DNA of 64,000 nucleotides from assembly GCA_951828385.1 (NCBI GenBank), contig OX639973.1, positions 5,757,200 through 5,821,199 on the forward strand. Direction: 5' to 3'. The DNA comes from an uncultured Poribacteria bacterium (GTDB lineage Bacteria; Poribacteria; WGA-4E; WGA-3G). Shown one piece after another: positions 24,852 through 33,873 of the stretch (positions within the stretch are counted from its first letter, which is position 1; each line of letters starts with the position of its first letter). Under the pieces are notes generated by a model, which worked only from the letters and a program-made list of their open reading frames with translations, had not been told where the DNA came from and did not search any database. Both the position numbers and the translations under genes were made by a program.

Positions 24852-25867
24852 ACAAACCTTCAAAAATCCGTGTCGGTCTTATCGGTGCTGGACGTATCGG
24901 TAAACTTCACCTTGAACACCTTGCCCAGAATATACCAGAAGTTGAATTGACCACGATTTGCAGCTTAAACCTCTCTGACATAAAATCCCTCGCCGAACAG
25001 TATAATGTCCCGAAAGTGACAACCGATTACAATACCCTCTTGGCAGACCCGGAAATTGATGCAGTGCTTGTCACCACGCCAACGAATACGCACGTCAAAA
25101 TCAGTCAAGCCGCCGCGAAGGCAGGGAAACATATTTTTTGCGAGAAACCGATCGCGCTTGACTTGGCGCAGATTGACGAAACCTTGGCGATTGTGGAAAA
25201 GGCAGGCGTGAAGTTTCAGGTCGGTTTTAATCGTAGATTTGATGCGAGTTTTAAACGTGTGCGTGAAGCGGTTACCTCTGGCGAGATTGGTGAGCCGCAC
25301 ATCATGCGGATTACGAGCCGAGACCCGGCACCGCCGCCGATTGAATACGTCAAGGTCTCCGGCGGCATTTTTCTTGACATGACGATCCACGATTTCGATA
25401 TGGCGCGCTATCTGATTGGGGATGAGGTGGTTGAGGTCTACGCAGCGGGCGGGGTGCGCGTTGATCCGAAAATTGGCGAGGCTGGCGATATTGACACGAC
25501 AGTTATCACCTTACGATTCCAGAATGGGGTTATCGGAACAATCGATAACAGTAGAGAGGCTGTCTACGGCTACGACCAGCGAGTTGAGGTCTTCGGCGCG
25601 AAGGGGATGGTTACGGCGGCGAATCCACTGACAAATACCGTTACCTTTAGCGGTAGCGACGGGAGCCGTGCGGCATCGCCCCCATATTTTTTTGTGGAAC
25701 GCTACAAATCGGCATTTCTCTCGGAATTGCAAGCGTTCTTTACATGCATCCAAGAAGACACACGACCAGCAGTTACAGGGGCGGATGGGCGTGCACCTGT
25801 CGTGATAGGTTTTGCAGCCTTGAAATCGCTTCGCGAAAATCGTCCCGTCCGTTTGTCGGAAATTTAG
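24848..25867 (+). CDS. iolG: Inositol 2-dehydrogenase-like Gfo/Idh/MocA oxidoreductase
   Basis: A 339-residue protein whose Rossmann motif VGLIGAGRIGKLHLEHL and later EKPIALDLAQID, QVGFNRRFD, GGIFLDMTIHDFDMARYL and the NSREAVYGYDQRVEVFG segment match myo-inositol 2-dehydrogenases closely. It is translationally coupled to the IolE-like gene. The pair suggests conversion of an inositol to its keto form and on to a dehydrated product. No other iol genes are present. Confidence 0.85.
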   Translation: MNKPSKIRVGLIGAGRIGKLHLEHLAQNIPEVELTTICSLNLSDIKSLAEQYNVPKVTTDYNTLLADPEIDAVLVTTPTNTHVKISQAAAKAGKHIFCEKPIALDLAQIDETLAIVEKAGVKFQVGFNRRFDASFKRVREAVTSGEIGEPHIMRITSRDPAPPPIEYVKVSGGIFLDMTIHDFDMARYLIGDEVVEVYAAGGVRVDPKIGEAGDIDTTVITLRFQNGVIGTIDNSREAVYGYDQRVEVFGAKGMVTAANPLTNTVTFSGSDGSRAASPPYFFVERYKSAFLSELQAFFTCIQEDTRPAVTGADGRAPVVIGFAALKSLRENRPVRLSEI

Positions 25868-25889
25868 TGGTAGGCTCTGAGCAGATGCC

Positions 25890-26618
25890 CTACTCACCAC
25901 CGACATCACCGACTTCGATTTCGATTTCATCTCGATTTCGGATACGTTCCACGAGTCCGTCCCGGATGTCCACAATCCGGTCAGAGACATCAAGCATCTT
26001 CAGATCGTGCGTTGCCGAGATGACAGTGACACCCTGCTCGTTATTCAGGCGTTTAATGAGATCAATGATCTCGCGTCCCGTAATTGTATCGAGGTTTGCT
26101 GTCGGTTCATCGGCGAGGATAATGCTCGGATCGTTGGCAAGTGCTCTCGCGATAGCGACGCGTTGACGCTGCCCGCCTGAGAGTTCATCGGGGAGATGGT
26201 ACATCCTGTCCCCTAAGCCTACCATATCCAGCAACTTTTCTGCTCTTTCATTGCGATCTTTCTCAGAAATCCCAGCGAAAATCATAGGCAGCGTTACGTT
26301 TCCGTGCGCGCTCCGAACGTGCAGCAGGTTGTAACTCTGAAAGATGTAGCCCACGCGGTGGCACCGAAACGCCGCAATCTGTCTTTGCGAAAGTTGGGAC
26401 ATGTTTTGCCCGTCGATGTAGACCTGTCCCTCTGTGGGGCGGTCAAGCGCACCGATCATGTTAAAAAGTGTGGATTTACCGGAACCGGAGGGACCCATAA
26501 GCGAGATATACTCGCCACGTTCAATCTCAATATTAATGCCGTCCAAAGCACGAAGAATGTTTGAACCCATGCGATATTCTTTGACAACATCTTCAGTTTT
26601 CACAACGATATCATTCAT
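25890..26618 (-). CDS. ABC transporter ATP-binding protein, MacB/LolD type
   Basis: A 242-residue ATPase with Walker A GPSGSGKST (about 40-48), signature LSGGQRQRVAIA and Walker B IILADEPTANLD, plus HDLKM (H-loop). The layout and PTEGQVYIDGQNMSQLSQRQ match the LolD/MacB branch. It lies 16 bases downstream of the permease gene that begins at 27311 and probably pairs with it. The last residues (RIRNRDEIEIEVGDVGGE) are an acidic extension. Confidence 0.92.
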   Translation of the reverse strand: MNDIVVKTEDVVKEYRMGSNILRALDGINIEIERGEYISLMGPSGSGKSTLFNMIGALDRPTEGQVYIDGQNMSQLSQRQIAAFRCHRVGYIFQSYNLLHVRSAHGNVTLPMIFAGISEKDRNERAEKLLDMVGLGDRMYHLPDELSGGQRQRVAIARALANDPSIILADEPTANLDTITGREIIDLIKRLNNEQGVTVISATHDLKMLDVSDRIVDIRDGLVERIRNRDEIEIEVGDVGGE

Positions 26619-26633
26619 AATTTTCCTCCGTGC

Positions 26634-27311
26634 CTATACCTCGGTACGCATCGCTTCAGCCGGTGGGAGTTTCGCAGCACGCCACGCAGGGAACGATGAA
26701 CCGATGACTGCCAAAATCATGCCGAGTATACATCCAATCAGAATGACGACTATCACACCGAGCTGCATCGGTCCGTTTTCAGGCTGCGCTGGTAATAGCG
26801 GGAAATAGAAGAATAAGTCTAACCCATAGTCTTTAAGTCCTAAAAGTACTGCACCCAGTGTGCCGAGGAGTGCACCGATCAGTGCCCCAGAGAACCCTTG
26901 GAATCCTGATTCAAGTAGGAACAGTCTAACCACGAAGCCATCTAATGCACCGAGACATTTCATTGTACCGATCTCACGGAAACGCTCTGTTACTGCCATC
27001 AGCATTGAGTTTGCGATACCTACCACACAGACAATCAAGGACATAACAATGAGCCATATATCTTTTGTGGAAATACCTTGTTCCGTTGTCTCTTCAAAAG
27101 TGTTAATTGTTGATTGTCGTCCGCTCTCCTGTAGCGCGATACCGATTTCGTTGTTCGTCCATACCGAGACCAAAAACGCAATACCCAGTGTGATGCCGGC
27201 TGTTGTGATGATTGAACGACCAAAACGGATTTTTAAACTCTGAAAACTAATCCGTAGCGATTCTACGAAAGGCAGATCAATCTGTTCTTCAATTGGTGTT
27301 CTTTGCTGCAA
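26634..27311 (-). CDS. Short FtsX/MacB-like ABC permease
   Basis: A 225-residue integral membrane protein. It begins with a cytoplasmic helix and a first membrane segment (IITTAGITLGIAFLVSVW). Only about 50 residues later come three more segments with ANSMLMAVTERFREIGTMKCLGA and PAWRAAKLPPAEAMRTE, the FtsX-domain signature. The long periplasmic domain between the first and second segments of MacB is nearly absent. The start is TTG with aaggag upstream. Probably an exporter or lipoprotein-related unit with the ATPase at 25890; it may need a separate adaptor. Confidence 0.85.
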   Translation of the reverse strand: MQQRTPIEEQIDLPFVESLRISFQSLKIRFGRSIITTAGITLGIAFLVSVWTNNEIGIALQESGRQSTINTFEETTEQGISTKDIWLIVMSLIVCVVGIANSMLMAVTERFREIGTMKCLGALDGFVVRLFLLESGFQGFSGALIGALLGTLGAVLLGLKDYGLDLFFYFPLLPAQPENGPMQLGVIVVILIGCILGMILAVIGSSFPAWRAAKLPPAEAMRTEV

Positions 27312-27457
27312 ATCTCTGTCTCCTTATTTTTTGTGTCTATGAAGATATTGTATCAAATTTACAATTTCAAGTCAAGTTTTTCATGCATATTACATACGCA
27401 ACGGTGTTATTCAGTTTCCCCTTAATCTTGACCTTCCCCAGGAGACGCTTGCTGTAG

Positions 27458-27475
27458 GCGAGACTTCCGGGTCGC
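27458..27475. repeat. Short palindrome with ACTTCC loop
   Basis: GCGA, a GACTTCCGGG loop region and TCGC; the core ACTTCCxxGT recurs in palindromes at 34758 and 46835. It lies in the gap between the permease and the 27554 gene. Confidence 0.45.
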
Positions 27476-27501
27476 GATGCCGCTGATTGCCTCTATAGCA
27501 T

Positions 27502-27530
27502 TGACTTTTCAATTTTTCGTTGGTATACTG
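27502..27530 (+). promoter_or_regulatory. Promoter of the 27554 gene
   Basis: TTGACT, 17 bases, TATACT, ending 23 bases before the gene's ATG. Confidence 0.65.
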
Positions 27531-27553
27531 ACGCAAAGGCAGGTACAAAACCG

Positions 27554-28162
27554 ATGCTTCAAAAGTTTTTATTTTCTCTGCTACTATTGTTATCTGTCGG
27601 TATACTGCATTCGAGTACACCGATTTCCGCACACGACGCTTTCTATCCACACCATCGTGAGGATTTTGAGAACATGGCGCGCCGTCGCGAATTACGAACA
27701 ACTGTCCTTCTCAGCACAGTTGTTTTTCTCTGTGTGCTTGGGGCAGTTGTTTACGTTGCCTTGCGAAGAAGTACAGATGATACTGATGTTGACGAAGTTG
27801 ACGCGAAAACGGTTCAGGAACGCTTGAGGGATGCCGCAAATGGAGCCGCGCGTGCTGCGCAACAGGTACTTGACACCACGGGCGATGTCGCGGAAGCTGC
27901 CACAGCATGCTTTACAACCTATGCTGAGGCATTTGGTGTAACATGGCGGCCCCCTTCTTATGAACAGCGTCGTCCTGAATCAGTGCCGTACCAGATGCGA
28001 TGCAAAATTGGGGCGGATGTTGTCACCCTCAGCATTGGGACGCAAGTCGTTCAATTGAAGGTAGAGCACACACCCCCTAAAATAGGTTTGAGTTCGCAAG
28101 AAGCATCAAAAAGTGTGAGTGCAACTGTTGTACTGGAAAGATCCGGTAAAGGAGAAGAATAG
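27554..28162 (+). CDS. Unknown membrane-anchored protein
   Basis: I do not recognise this 202-residue protein. It has a signal-like N-terminus (MLQKFLFSLLLLLSVGILH) and then a membrane helix at about 48-70 (TTVLLSTVVFLCVLGAVVYVA) followed by an Asp-rich stretch, an Ala-rich helix (AANGAARAAQQVLDTT) and a mixed C-terminal half. A later ATG at 27674 is also possible, but the promoter at 27502 points to the first. It is convergent with larB. Function unknown. Confidence 0.65.
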   Translation: MLQKFLFSLLLLLSVGILHSSTPISAHDAFYPHHREDFENMARRRELRTTVLLSTVVFLCVLGAVVYVALRRSTDDTDVDEVDAKTVQERLRDAANGAARAAQQVLDTTGDVAEAATACFTTYAEAFGVTWRPPSYEQRRPESVPYQMRCKIGADVVTLSIGTQVVQLKVEHTPPKIGLSSQEASKSVSATVVLERSGKGEE

Positions 28163-28173
28163 AAGATTATCGG

Positions 28174-28923
28174 TTACTTCGTGAGTCGGTTGATGAGTGA
28201 GGCACTATAGCCTGCACCGAAACCGTTATCAATGTTGACAACGGTGACACCGGAGGCGCAGCTATTTAGCATGCCTAACAAGGCAGCGAGTCCACCGAAA
28301 CTTGCACCGTAACCGATGCTGGTGGGGACAGCAATCACGGGACAATCCACCAACCCACCCACAACGCTCGGAAGCGCGCCTTCCATCCCCGCAATAACGA
28401 TGATAACGCGGGCTGTCAGAAGTTTTTCGTGGTTGCTGATGAGGCGGTGTAAGCCTGCTACACCGACATCGTAAAGGCGTTCCGGTGCGTTTCCCATCAT
28501 CAATACCGTTTCAGCGGCTTCCTCTGCAACCGGTAGGTCGGACGTGCCGGCAGAAACAACGAGAATCCCCGGTGTACCTTCCTCTTCAGATTGGGAAACG
28601 CTAATCGTGCGCCCGAGGTCGTTATAGCGTGCCGCAGGTTGGATGGCTTTTACGGCTTCATACATGTCCGGGGTAGCGCGAGTTGCAAGGAGGGGGTGTC
28701 CCGCAGCGAGAATGCGTTCACTAATCTGCTTGACATGTTCAACGGTCTTCCCTTGACAGAAAATGACTTCCGGGAACCCTGTACGCAGCTGACGATGGTG
28801 ATCAATTTTTGAGAACCCTAAATCTTCAAACGGAAGCGTGCGAAGAGATTGCAGCGCGTCATCCACTGCAATCTCTCCACCTTTAACCTCTTCAAGCAGG
28901 GCTCTTAACTTTTCAATTTCCAT
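28174..28923 (-). CDS. larB: LarB, pyridinium-3,5-biscarboxylic acid mononucleotide synthase
   Basis: A 249-residue member of the LarB/AIR-carboxylase fold. [17 protein letters not shown] (about 52-68), [20 protein letters not shown] (about 129-148), [27 protein letters not shown] and [12 protein letters not shown] are the family's motifs. LarB makes the first intermediate of the nickel-pincer cofactor by carboxylating nicotinic acid adenine dinucleotide. LarC and LarE are not nearby. I start at 28923 because GGGAGGG is 6 bases away; that site lies in an IS605 right end. Confidence 0.9.
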   Translation of the reverse strand: MEIEKLRALLEEVKGGEIAVDDALQSLRTLPFEDLGFSKIDHHRQLRTGFPEVIFCQGKTVEHVKQISERILAAGHPLLATRATPDMYEAVKAIQPAARYNDLGRTISVSQSEEEGTPGILVVSAGTSDLPVAEEAAETVLMMGNAPERLYDVGVAGLHRLISNHEKLLTARVIIVIAGMEGALPSVVGGLVDCPVIAVPTSIGYGASFGGLAALLGMLNSCASGVTVVNIDNGFGAGYSASLINRLTK

Positions 28924-28932
28924 TGACACCCT

Positions 28933-28952
28933 CCCACAGATAAATCAGTGGG
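28933..28952. mobile_element. IS200/IS605 right-end hairpin upstream of larB
   Basis: On the minus strand CCCACTGAT, AT-rich loop, ATCTGTGGG (one mismatch), followed by AGGGTGTCA. This matches the right end of IS200/IS605 elements downstream of tnpB. The GGGAGGG that follows is the ribosome binding site of larB. No left end or tnpA is present. Confidence 0.65.
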
Positions 28953-28969
28953 ATTCCTCCGTTCCTGCT

Positions 28970-29112
28970 TCAACGTCCACAGCCTCCAAAGTGAGGTCTT
29001 ACACGGACTCCACAGGCGTTTAGACTCTCCGCCTGCCCGACGGCGAGTAAGTTGGTGGCAGGAGAGGTGGAACTGGTCCCACCACAGCTAAAGTTAGCAT
29101 CCTGAGAAAAGA
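28970..29112 (-). pseudogene. TnpB C-terminal remnant
   Basis: The minus-strand frame reads DANFSCGGTSSTSPATNL, then AVGQAESLNACGVRVRPHFG and GCGR before TGA at 28970. The segment SLNACGVRVRP fits the C-terminal end of IS605 TnpB proteins, after the zinc ribbon; the RuvC and zinc-ribbon parts are gone. It runs up to the stop of the YtxH gene at 29116, so the rest has been deleted. This DNA also corresponds to the 3' region that yields omega RNA in live elements. Confidence 0.68.
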
Positions 29113-29115
29113 CCC

Positions 29116-29526
29116 TTAGGCTTTGTCAGTCGCCTCTTCGTCGGTTCCGTCATTGCTGCCAACGCCCGGGATGGACTCGGCAATTTTAGCGCGGACATCC
29201 GCAGAAACTTTACGACCCGCTTCTACGGCAGTCTTTACCTGTTCACCTGCTTCATGGAGACGTTCTTTTGAGGTATCTACGATGCCGTGAACGCTCTCTT
29301 TGCTTTGTTCCACGAGCGTCTGAGCACCTTCTCGTGCGCTACTGGCAGCTTGATGCGCAATTTCAACCGTCCGGTTTTTCGCGTCAACTGAGGTGTCGCG
29401 AATTTTCTGTCGGGTCTCCTTACCGGAACTCGGCGCATAGAGCAAACTCACCACCGCGCCTGCCATAAAACCGGTGAAAAAAGCGAAGACCAGTGTTAGC
29501 CCGTTGTTCTGTCCATTATTGCTCAT
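29116..29526 (-). CDS. YtxH domain protein
   Basis: A 136-residue protein with one N-terminal membrane helix (LTLVFAFFTGFMAGAVVSLLY) that contains the Gly-rich YtxH pattern, then APSSGKETRQKIRD and a long polar amphipathic helix with repeats (ESVHGIVDTSKERLHEAGEQ). YtxH proteins are small stress-linked membrane proteins of unknown mechanism. aaggat lies before the ATG. It is followed upstream by another membrane-anchored coiled-coil gene of similar style. Confidence 0.88.
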   Translation of the reverse strand: MSNNGQNNGLTLVFAFFTGFMAGAVVSLLYAPSSGKETRQKIRDTSVDAKNRTVEIAHQAASSAREGAQTLVEQSKESVHGIVDTSKERLHEAGEQVKTAVEAGRKVSADVRAKIAESIPGVGSNDGTDEEATDKA

Positions 29527-29760
29527 TTTTTTATCCTTTCTACTTCGGTTAAGTCTATTTTGATGCTGCTTACAAGCAAAAACTTATAAATTAAAAATGG
29601 TACTGCTTGCAAGCCCAAAATTAGTGTTAAAGTTTACGAAAATCAGCGTTAAAAGTTTCAATTCTTGTGTTTATCTGTTAGTGTAATTTAAGAACGCGTT
29701 CCATCATAATTAAACGTTTAAGGCTCCATAAAGTTGACATTCAGATTTTGCCGAATTCGT

Positions 29761-30318
29761 TTATGCGTTAGACGCGTCGTCTATCGGTGTATCTGCTTCT
29801 GGTGCCTGTGGCTGTGTAGCAGTGAAACTGTCCCATCCCGCTTTGATGCCTTGCCACAAACTTACGATATCTGCAAGTGAAACCGCTATCTGATTACGGA
29901 AAAACGTCGCCTGTTCAATCGTCTGTCCAGAAAAACCACTTACTTTCTGAACCAGTTCTTCAAGTTGTTGAATGCTTTGATTCAGGGCACCACTCATTTC
30001 TTGGATATTATGCACAGTCGGTTGAATTTCCGATTCGCTGATCCCTTGTAAGGACGCTGTCAACCCGTTTAGGTTTTGTAGCAGTTCGGGGAGCTCCGCG
30101 TTTATCGCTTTCACCGTCTTATCCACATCAGTAACCAATTCCCCGATTTCCTGATTGACTATGTTTTCTACGGAGTTCAAAGTGTTTCGGATGCTATTTA
30201 GCGAATTGCGAAAACTACCAACTGCTGCGCAGAGATACCCCGCAAGGGCTGTAAGCGCAAGCAGCAAAACACCGAGACTAAATTTCCAAAAAATAGAACC
30301 CATAAGACTCCAATCCAT
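29761..30318 (-). CDS. DUF948-like membrane-anchored coiled-coil protein
   Basis: A 185-residue protein with an N-terminal membrane helix (FWKFSLGVLLLALTALAGYL) and a long helix rich in Ile/Leu/Asn heptads (FRNSLNSIRNTLNSVENIVN...), ending in an acidic Pro/Ala tail. The layout fits DUF948 proteins, which often sit next to YtxH genes as here. aaggggg is 5 bases before the ATG. Its role may be in the envelope; not known. Confidence 0.75.
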   Translation of the reverse strand: MDWSLMGSIFWKFSLGVLLLALTALAGYLCAAVGSFRNSLNSIRNTLNSVENIVNQEIGELVTDVDKTVKAINAELPELLQNLNGLTASLQGISESEIQPTVHNIQEMSGALNQSIQQLEELVQKVSGFSGQTIEQATFFRNQIAVSLADIVSLWQGIKAGWDSFTATQPQAPEADTPIDDASNA

Positions 30319-30410
30319 AATTCCCCCTTTACACGATCGCTGTAGAACACTGCCCCATGGTAGATGAATTTTCAGACGTATTTACTTTCAAGGATGCGTA
30401 TCCTACAAAC

Positions 30411-33068
30411 TTAAGTTTGAAGTTGTTTTTTTACAATTTCACCCGCTGCAGCAATCGCGGCGTTCACTTTGCTCGGATTTTTGCCGCCACCTTGTGCGAG
30501 TTCAGGACGACCACCCCCGCGACCGTCTGCTAACTGTGTTAATTCAGAGATAATTTTGCCTGCCTGCAAACCACGATTTTTCACCAAATCTGAGGTTACA
30601 CCAACCACAAAGGCGACCTCGTTTCCAGTCACAGCCGCAAGTGCGACAACACCCGATTCTAAGCGGTTCTTGAGTTCATCAACGAGCCGACGCAACCCGT
30701 CTCTATCTGTGTCTGCAACACACGAAGCGACAACCCGAACATCTTCTACAAGTGTCGCATCTTTGACTAAAGCATCAACGTTACCGAGCGCGTGTTGGCT
30801 CTTGAGTTCCTGAAGCTGCTGTTCCAACTCCCGTTGTTCTTGCAATAGCCGTTCGATCCGTTCGAGCAAATCCGCTTTGGGGGCTTTCAATAGTCCTGAT
30901 GCCTTAGAAAGCAGCGCAGTCTCTTCTTGAATATTAACCGCCGCTGCACCTCCCGTCAGTGCCTCAACGCGCCGGACCCCTGCGGCGATGCTGCTTTCAC
31001 TCATAAGTTTCACGAAACCGAGCTCGCCAGTTGCACCGACATGCGTGCCGCCACAGAGTTCAACGCTATAGTCTCCAGCTTGCACGACGCGAACGATATC
31101 TCCATACTTGTCCCCGAAGAAGGCTAACGCGCCTTTTGCTTTTGCGTCGTTCAGCGGCATTTCATTGATAGAAAGCGCATCATTTTCACGAATTTTTTCG
31201 TTGACGAATGCCTCAATCTCGCGTAGTTGATCCGCTGAGACAGATTCGTAATGGGAAAAGTCAAATCGGAGTCTACCGGCTTCAACGAGTGAACCTGCCT
31301 GCCCGACATGTGTTCCGAGTATTTGCCGTAATCCGCTGTGTAGGAGATGCGTTGCGGTGTGGCTCACTGCAACGGCACTTCGGTGTTCGGTATCAATATT
31401 TGCGTGCACAGCAGTATAGGGTGTAATTTCACCCGCAAGTACCTTACATTTGTGGACAACCAGATCCGCGGAGGGTCTGAATGTGTCTTGCACAACCAAT
31501 TTTGCGTTTTGGCTCTCAATTGTGCCAACATCGCCGACTTGCCCACCAGACTCGCCGTAGAAAGGCGTGCGATTCAACAGCACGAACACCTCGTTACCCT
31601 CTTGCGCACTACCTATCGATTCCGCGTCGGCAATTAAAGCGACAATCTCTGCGTCAATGTGGTCTCGCGTGTAGCCGACAAATTCCGTTTCGCCGTGCTC
31701 TTTGAGGATTTCTGCATAGATAGAAATCTCTTCGTCTTTCGTACCGCCTCTCGCCTCCCATGCTGCCCGTCCACGCGCGCGTTGCGCCTCCATGCTATCT
31801 GCAAAGCCTGCATCGTCTACAGTAAACCCGCGTTCACGGGCAAGTATCTCGGTCAAATCGAGCGGGAAACCGAACGTATCGTGCAACTCAAAGGCACGCT
31901 TGCCATCAAGTTCGGTGTTGTTTTCTGCTGTGAGTGTATCAAACGATTGATCGAGGAGTTCTAAGCCGCGTTCAATTGTTTGATGAAAACGATTTTCTTC
32001 ACCTTGAATCGTTCGGGTAATAAATTCACGCCGTGGTAGAACATCAGGGAATACATCACCGAGCAATTCGATAACGTTATCAACGAGTCGGTAGATAAAT
32101 GCTTCGTTCATCTCTAATTTTTTGCCGTAAAGCACAGCGCGCCGCAAAATTCGGCGGATGACATAACCGCGCCCTTCGTTAGACGGCATTACACCATCCC
32201 CGATTGCAAACGTCAGACACCGGATATGATCAGCGATAACTCGATGCGGTAAGCCACGTTCATCATCAAAATAAGCGGTGTCTGACATATCAGCGATGGT
32301 TGATAAGAGCGGTGTAAAGAGATCCGTCTTGTAGTTTGAATCGACACCTTGCAATATAGAGGTAATCCGCTCAAAGCCCATACCTGTATCTACGTGCGTC
32401 GCAGGCAGCGGCTCAAGCGCACCGCTTTCGTTCCGATTGTATTGGATAAACACCAGATTCCAGATTTCTCGGAACCGATCGCTGATGTTCGGACCGGTGT
32501 TCGGGTCATTCGTGGTTTCAGGATAGGCTTCAACCCCCATATCAACAAAAAGTTCGCTGCAGGGTCCGCAAGGGCCCGTCTCTCCCATTTCCCAAAAATT
32601 GTCCTTATCGCAGCGACGGATACGCGAAAGCGGGATATCTGTCTCTTGGAGCCAAAGTTGCTCTGCTTCGTCATCTTCAAGATAGACTGTTGCCCAGAGA
32701 AGTTCCTTTGGAATCTGCCAGAGGTCGGTTACCAATTCCCATGCGAAGGCGATCGCTTCCTGTTTGTAGTAATCGCCAAATGACCAGTTTCCTAACATCT
32801 CGAAGAAGGTATGATGGCTTGGCGAATAACCGACCTCTTCAAGATCGTTATGTTTACCGCTGACGCGTAGACATTTTTGCGTATCGACAGCACGCGTGTA
32901 CTCCCGCTGCCCGATACCGAGAAACACATCTTTGAATTGGTTCATACCGGCGTTGGTAAACAATAACGTCGGGTCCTCTGCGGGTATCAAGGAGGCACTT
33001 GGGACGATCGCGTGTCCGTGTTTGCGGAAGTATTCTAAGAAACTATCTCTGATTTCATCTGATGTCAT
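30411..33068 (-). CDS. alaS: Alanyl-tRNA synthetase
   Basis: An 885-residue protein of normal length. The class II catalytic domain starts SDEIRDSFLEYFRKHGH, with PADPTLLFTNAGMNQFKD-like motif (here PAEDPTLLFTNAGMNQFKD) and DNFWEMGETGPCGPCSELF. The editing domain holds HTATHLLHSGLR and CGGTHVGATGELG (zinc ligands), and the DHHA1-like C-terminal domain ends GGGRPELAQGGGKNPSK. Attaches alanine to tRNA-Ala. It is preceded by its own promoter and by recX. Confidence 0.97.
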   Translation of the reverse strand: MTSDEIRDSFLEYFRKHGHAIVPSASLIPAEDPTLLFTNAGMNQFKDVFLGIGQREYTRAVDTQKCLRVSGKHNDLEEVGYSPSHHTFFEMLGNWSFGDYYKQEAIAFAWELVTDLWQIPKELLWATVYLEDDEAEQLWLQETDIPLSRIRRCDKDNFWEMGETGPCGPCSELFVDMGVEAYPETTNDPNTGPNISDRFREIWNLVFIQYNRNESGALEPLPATHVDTGMGFERITSILQGVDSNYKTDLFTPLLSTIADMSDTAYFDDERGLPHRVIADHIRCLTFAIGDGVMPSNEGRGYVIRRILRRAVLYGKKLEMNEAFIYRLVDNVIELLGDVFPDVLPRREFITRTIQGEENRFHQTIERGLELLDQSFDTLTAENNTELDGKRAFELHDTFGFPLDLTEILARERGFTVDDAGFADSMEAQRARGRAAWEARGGTKDEEISIYAEILKEHGETEFVGYTRDHIDAEIVALIADAESIGSAQEGNEVFVLLNRTPFYGESGGQVGDVGTIESQNAKLVVQDTFRPSADLVVHKCKVLAGEITPYTAVHANIDTEHRSAVAVSHTATHLLHSGLRQILGTHVGQAGSLVEAGRLRFDFSHYESVSADQLREIEAFVNEKIRENDALSINEMPLNDAKAKGALAFFGDKYGDIVRVVQAGDYSVELCGGTHVGATGELGFVKLMSESSIAAGVRRVEALTGGAAAVNIQEETALLSKASGLLKAPKADLLERIERLLQEQRELEQQLQELKSQHALGNVDALVKDATLVEDVRVVASCVADTDRDGLRRLVDELKNRLESGVVALAAVTGNEVAFVVGVTSDLVKNRGLQAGKIISELTQLADGRGGGRPELAQGGGKNPSKVNAAIAAAGEIVKKQLQT

Positions 33069-33101
33069 TATGTAGAAAATCTCCTATTATTCCTATGCCA
33101 A

Positions 33102-33130
33102 ATTATAGTCAATTTTTGTAGAGAAGTCAA
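33102..33130 (-). promoter_or_regulatory. alaS promoter
   Basis: On the minus strand TTGACT, exactly 17 bases, TATAAT, with about 30 bases of leader to the alaS ATG. Confidence 0.75.
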
Positions 33131-33183
33131 GAGAAAAACGGATACGAAGATGCGGTTGCGGTGCTTGTATAGAATGCCGCGCG

Positions 33184-33864
33184 TTAGAAAATCTGTTCAA
33201 GCACGTACCGAACAATGTCGGATCCGAACCCGCGCCGCGCCAAGAATCCGTGGAGCCGTCGCTTAGCGACATGCGTTGGTAGCCGTTTATACTGTTTCGC
33301 TCGTTTTTGTGCAATTTCAAGCGCGACTTTTGTTTCGTCTTCGGTGTCTACCGTCGCTATAACCTGTTCAGCGGTCTCTCTGTCGATCCCTTTGTCAACC
33401 AGTTCACGCTTAAGCAGCGTTTTTCCCCTCGGATTCGATTTTTGCCTGCGGACTATCCAATTTTCGGCATACTTGCGATCGCGAATATGGCCTGAACGAA
33501 TCAATTCCGCAATAGATGTTTCAATCGCGTCTGATGAAAAGCCTTCTCGTTCAAGCTGCCGTTCCATCTCACTTTTGGTATATGTTTTCGGCTTGAGTGC
33601 GGGGCCGGAACCTTCTATTTTGCCTGTTGTGGCGTTATCTTTCTCTTCACGAAGTAGTTTTAACGCACGGTTCTTCGCACGCATGACTTCATCCGCTGCG
33701 ATGATCTTTTCGATGACTTCGGCTTCAATCTCTAAACCGATACGCAGCCCAAATTTTTCGACCAAAGATGCGTGAATCACAACAAAAGGGGCACCATCAA
33801 GAAAAATTTGTTGATGTGAGGGCAATTCAGGTGATGCCTGAATATCAGTAATTTTCTGTTTCAT
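33184..33864 (-). CDS. recX: RecX family regulatory protein
   Basis: A 226-residue protein. The N-terminal 80 residues form an extra domain (IFLDGAPFVVIHASLVEKFG) seen in longer RecX forms, and the three-helix RecX repeats follow: RSGHIRDRKYAENWIVRRQK, GKTLLKRELVDKGIDRETAE and THVAKRRLHGFLARRGFGSD. RecX restrains RecA filaments. The usual recA neighbour is not in view, but the recX-alaS order is common in bacteria. Confidence 0.88.
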   Translation of the reverse strand: MKQKITDIQASPELPSHQQIFLDGAPFVVIHASLVEKFGLRIGLEIEAEVIEKIIAADEVMRAKNRALKLLREEKDNATTGKIEGSGPALKPKTYTKSEMERQLEREGFSSDAIETSIAELIRSGHIRDRKYAENWIVRRQKSNPRGKTLLKRELVDKGIDRETAEQVIATVDTEDETKVALEIAQKRAKQYKRLPTHVAKRRLHGFLARRGFGSDIVRYVLEQIF

Positions 33865-33873
33865 AGCGGCTCT

